DNA of 64,000 bases. It comes from Alteromonadaceae bacterium 2753L.S.0a.02 (GTDB lineage Bacteria; Pseudomonadota; Gammaproteobacteria; Pseudomonadales; Cellvibrionaceae). A program made the translations under genes and the position numbers. Within the stretch, counting starts at the first letter, position 1, and each line of letters opens with the position of its first letter. The stretch covers positions 930,001 through 994,000 of the forward strand of contig VISH01000001.1 in the NCBI GenBank assembly GCA_007827375.1. Reading direction: 5' to 3'. The notes under the pieces are model-generated. The model ran no database searches and was not told the DNA's origin. It worked only from the letters and a program-made list of their open reading frames with translations. This document shows, piece after piece, positions 62,618-64,000 of this stretch.

Positions 62618-64000
62618 TTATTTTTTTAGCTGCTTGTTGATAAACTCAATAACGGCTTTAAGCCCCGTCATACGGGCCGCCGCTGTGTCTATGGTATGGT
62701 TTTCTTCCTCTAACACAACAGTTTCGACTTTTCTCCCGGCTTCTTTGAGATTTTTAAACATACGCTTCGAGTGATCTGGCGAAACCCGACGATCATTCTC
62801 GGAATAAAGTAATAACACCGGAGCTTGAAATTGTGCCGCATGGTGAGCAGGAGATATCGCTTCTAGCGCCTGTTTATCTTTAGCATCAGATACAGAACGT
62901 TCGATATAGCGTCTGCTTTCGCTGTAACGTCGGTAAAATCCGCTTTTATGCTCGTTCATGAACAGTGGAATATCTGCCAGCCCGTTACCTGATACAACAC
63001 ATTTGTACAACTCTGGAGTAAAGGCACCTCCAGCAAGTGCAGCATAGCCCCCATAACTTAAACCAAAAATACAAACCTTATCTTCGTCTGCAACGCCCTT
63101 TTCAACAAGAAATTTCAAGGTATCCGTAATGTCGTCCTGCATTTTATTACCCCACTCACCGAAGCCCGCCTCAAGGTGAGACCAGCCAAAACCATCAGAG
63201 CCTCGAAACTGTGGCTGAACGACCATATAGCCTTCGTTAGCCAAAGCTTGTGCTATCCAGTCGAACATAATACGGTCGTGAGCTTCTGGTCCACCATGCG
63301 GAAAAATTACAACCGGCAAGTTTTTTAAAGCGCTAACCTTATCACGAGGAATCGTTAGTAACGTCGGTATTTTTAAGCCATCTCGTGCAGTAACCGCAAT
63401 ATTCGCAATAGGATGAATATTCTCTTGGCTAATATTCGGATACTGCGAACCAAGGAAAGACTCCTCCCCCTTTTCATTTATCAGATAATAGTCACCAGAC
63501 GAGCTGGGCCCTGAGACAAAAACTAAGAGCGATTTCCAATCCTTAGACCAGGCATGTAGAAATACCGAATCTTTCGGAAACTTAGCCAACACTTTTTGCA
63601 AAATGTTATCGACTTTGTCATCTATAAGTTTATAGCTTGGGTTAAACCCGGAATACCGCACACCGTAAACAACGCGATTAACATCGGATATCACCTCCTC
63701 AACGCCCTTATCTTCTCGATTTACTGTTGATTTCGTTAACGAGCCGTCTTTAAGTGAAAGGGTATAGTACTCCGAACGATCAGTTTTCTTCGAATATGCT
63801 AATACCACTAAATTCTTATAATCTGGAGTGAGCCCAACAGTTGAGAGAGTCATCAATGGTGTTTGTTCGCTATATATTTCCTTCCAGCTTGAGCCTTTCT
63901 TAACAAGAATTCGGTGTTCCTTCTTATGGTCGTAATAGAGCTCCTGTACAAGGGCCTTACCATTTTTTCCCATAAAATAATCGATAGTTTCTTTAAAACC
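62618..64000 (-). CDS. Prolyl oligopeptidase family (S9) serine peptidase, 5' end beyond window
   Basis: At least 460 codons, open to the right edge; nine more codons read upstream of the first visible ATG (63973). The catalytic domain shows VVIFPHGGPEAHDR, FGLSYGGYAALAGG (nucleophile Ser), LYSENDRRVSPDH (Asp) and EEENHTIDT (His), as in S9C acylaminoacyl-peptidases. The left part (KDGSLTKSTVNREDK) belongs to the beta-propeller. Whether a signal peptide exists is not visible. Confidence 0.88.
   Translation of the reverse strand, partial: GFKETIDYFMGKNGKALVQELYYDHKKEHRILVKKGSSWKEIYSEQTPLMTLSTVGLTPDYKNLVVLAYSKKTDRSEYYTLSLKDGSLTKSTVNREDKGVEEVISDVNRVVYGVRYSGFNPSYKLIDDKVDNILQKVLAKFPKDSVFLHAWSKDWKSLLVFVSGPSSSGDYYLINEKGEESFLGSQYPNISQENIHPIANIAVTARDGLKIPTLLTIPRDKVSALKNLPVVIFPHGGPEAHDRIMFDWIAQALANEGYMVVQPQFRGSDGFGWSHLEAGFGEWGNKMQDDITDTLKFLVEKGVADEDKVCIFGLSYGGYAALAGGAFTPELYKCVVSGNGLADIPLFMNEHKSGFYRRYSESRRYIERSVSDAKDKQALEAISPAHHAAQFQAPVLLLYSENDRRVSPDHSKRMFKNLKEAGRKVETVVLEEENHTIDTAAARMTGLKAVIEFINKQLKK

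Overview
The window reads as chromosome of a facultatively anaerobic marine gammaproteobacterium, probably a polysaccharide degrader of the Cellvibrionaceae type (Teredinibacter/Saccharophagus relatives). That placement is an inference from gene content: a complete nitrate-respiration island with Pseudomonas/Vibrio-like proteins, a GH8 exo-oligoxylanase lipoprotein, two mannonate dehydratases, a DcaP-type porin, a CrbS/CrbR-like two-component pair and SSS/DUF4212 symporter genes. I saw no rRNA, tRNA, CRISPR array, prophage or complete insertion sequence.

Region 1 (about 1-22.96 kb) is an anaerobic nitrate-respiration island. narGHJI runs leftward and is followed by a parvulin-type PPIase, a small Cys-rich protein and a two-CBS protein. 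Next to it lie ubiT and ubiU, genes of O2-independent ubiquinone synthesis. Rightward are narX, a RIC/YtfE-type di-iron protein, narL, moeA, moaA and moaB. Three different nitrate/nitrite MFS transporters are interleaved (NarK type, a NasA type coupled to a PP2C-kinase fusion, and a NarK1 type). The intergenic regions carry FNR/Anr boxes (one perfect, 9621-9634) and 7-2-7 NarL heptamer pairs. The module covers quinone, reductase, cofactor, transport, sensing and nitrosative protection. No nitrite, NO or N2O reductase is present, so it ends at nitrite within this window.

Region 2 (23-35.2 kb) is mostly envelope and secreted functions: a 53-aa small protein, a GH8 Rex-like lipoprotein, a SemiSWEET, a secreted HEXXH protein, two lipoproteins, a DUF3014 protein, a rhomboid whose nucleophile position is Thr, an FtnA-type bacterioferritin, a DcaP-like porin, an orphan LuxR-type regulator (CrbR/ErdR family) and a four-FAS1 lipoprotein. 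An unexplained ~100-bp palindromic element lies at 31.7-31.8 kb.

Region 3 (35.3-45.4 kb) is general metabolism: yheV-like, an alpha/beta hydrolase with a repetitive tail, prlC, gamma-carbonic anhydrase, sseA, a 52-aa Pmp3 protein, uxuA, an SDR, a periplasmic binding-like protein and a small membrane protein. Two copies of a dispersed intergenic repeat flank parts of regions 3 and 4.

Region 4 (45.4-64 kb) holds the carboxylate-uptake set (exonuclease, DUF294/CBS protein, SSS symporter, DUF4212 subunit), manD, an oligoendopeptidase F with signal peptide, a TraF_2-like outer-membrane protein, a CrbS-type symporter/histidine-kinase hybrid, a second-context lspA, and a run of small rightward genes (GNAT, LysE, PQ-loop-like, GFA). 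A prolyl oligopeptidase runs off the right edge. Annotation is from reading translations and motifs by eye; no database search was possible.
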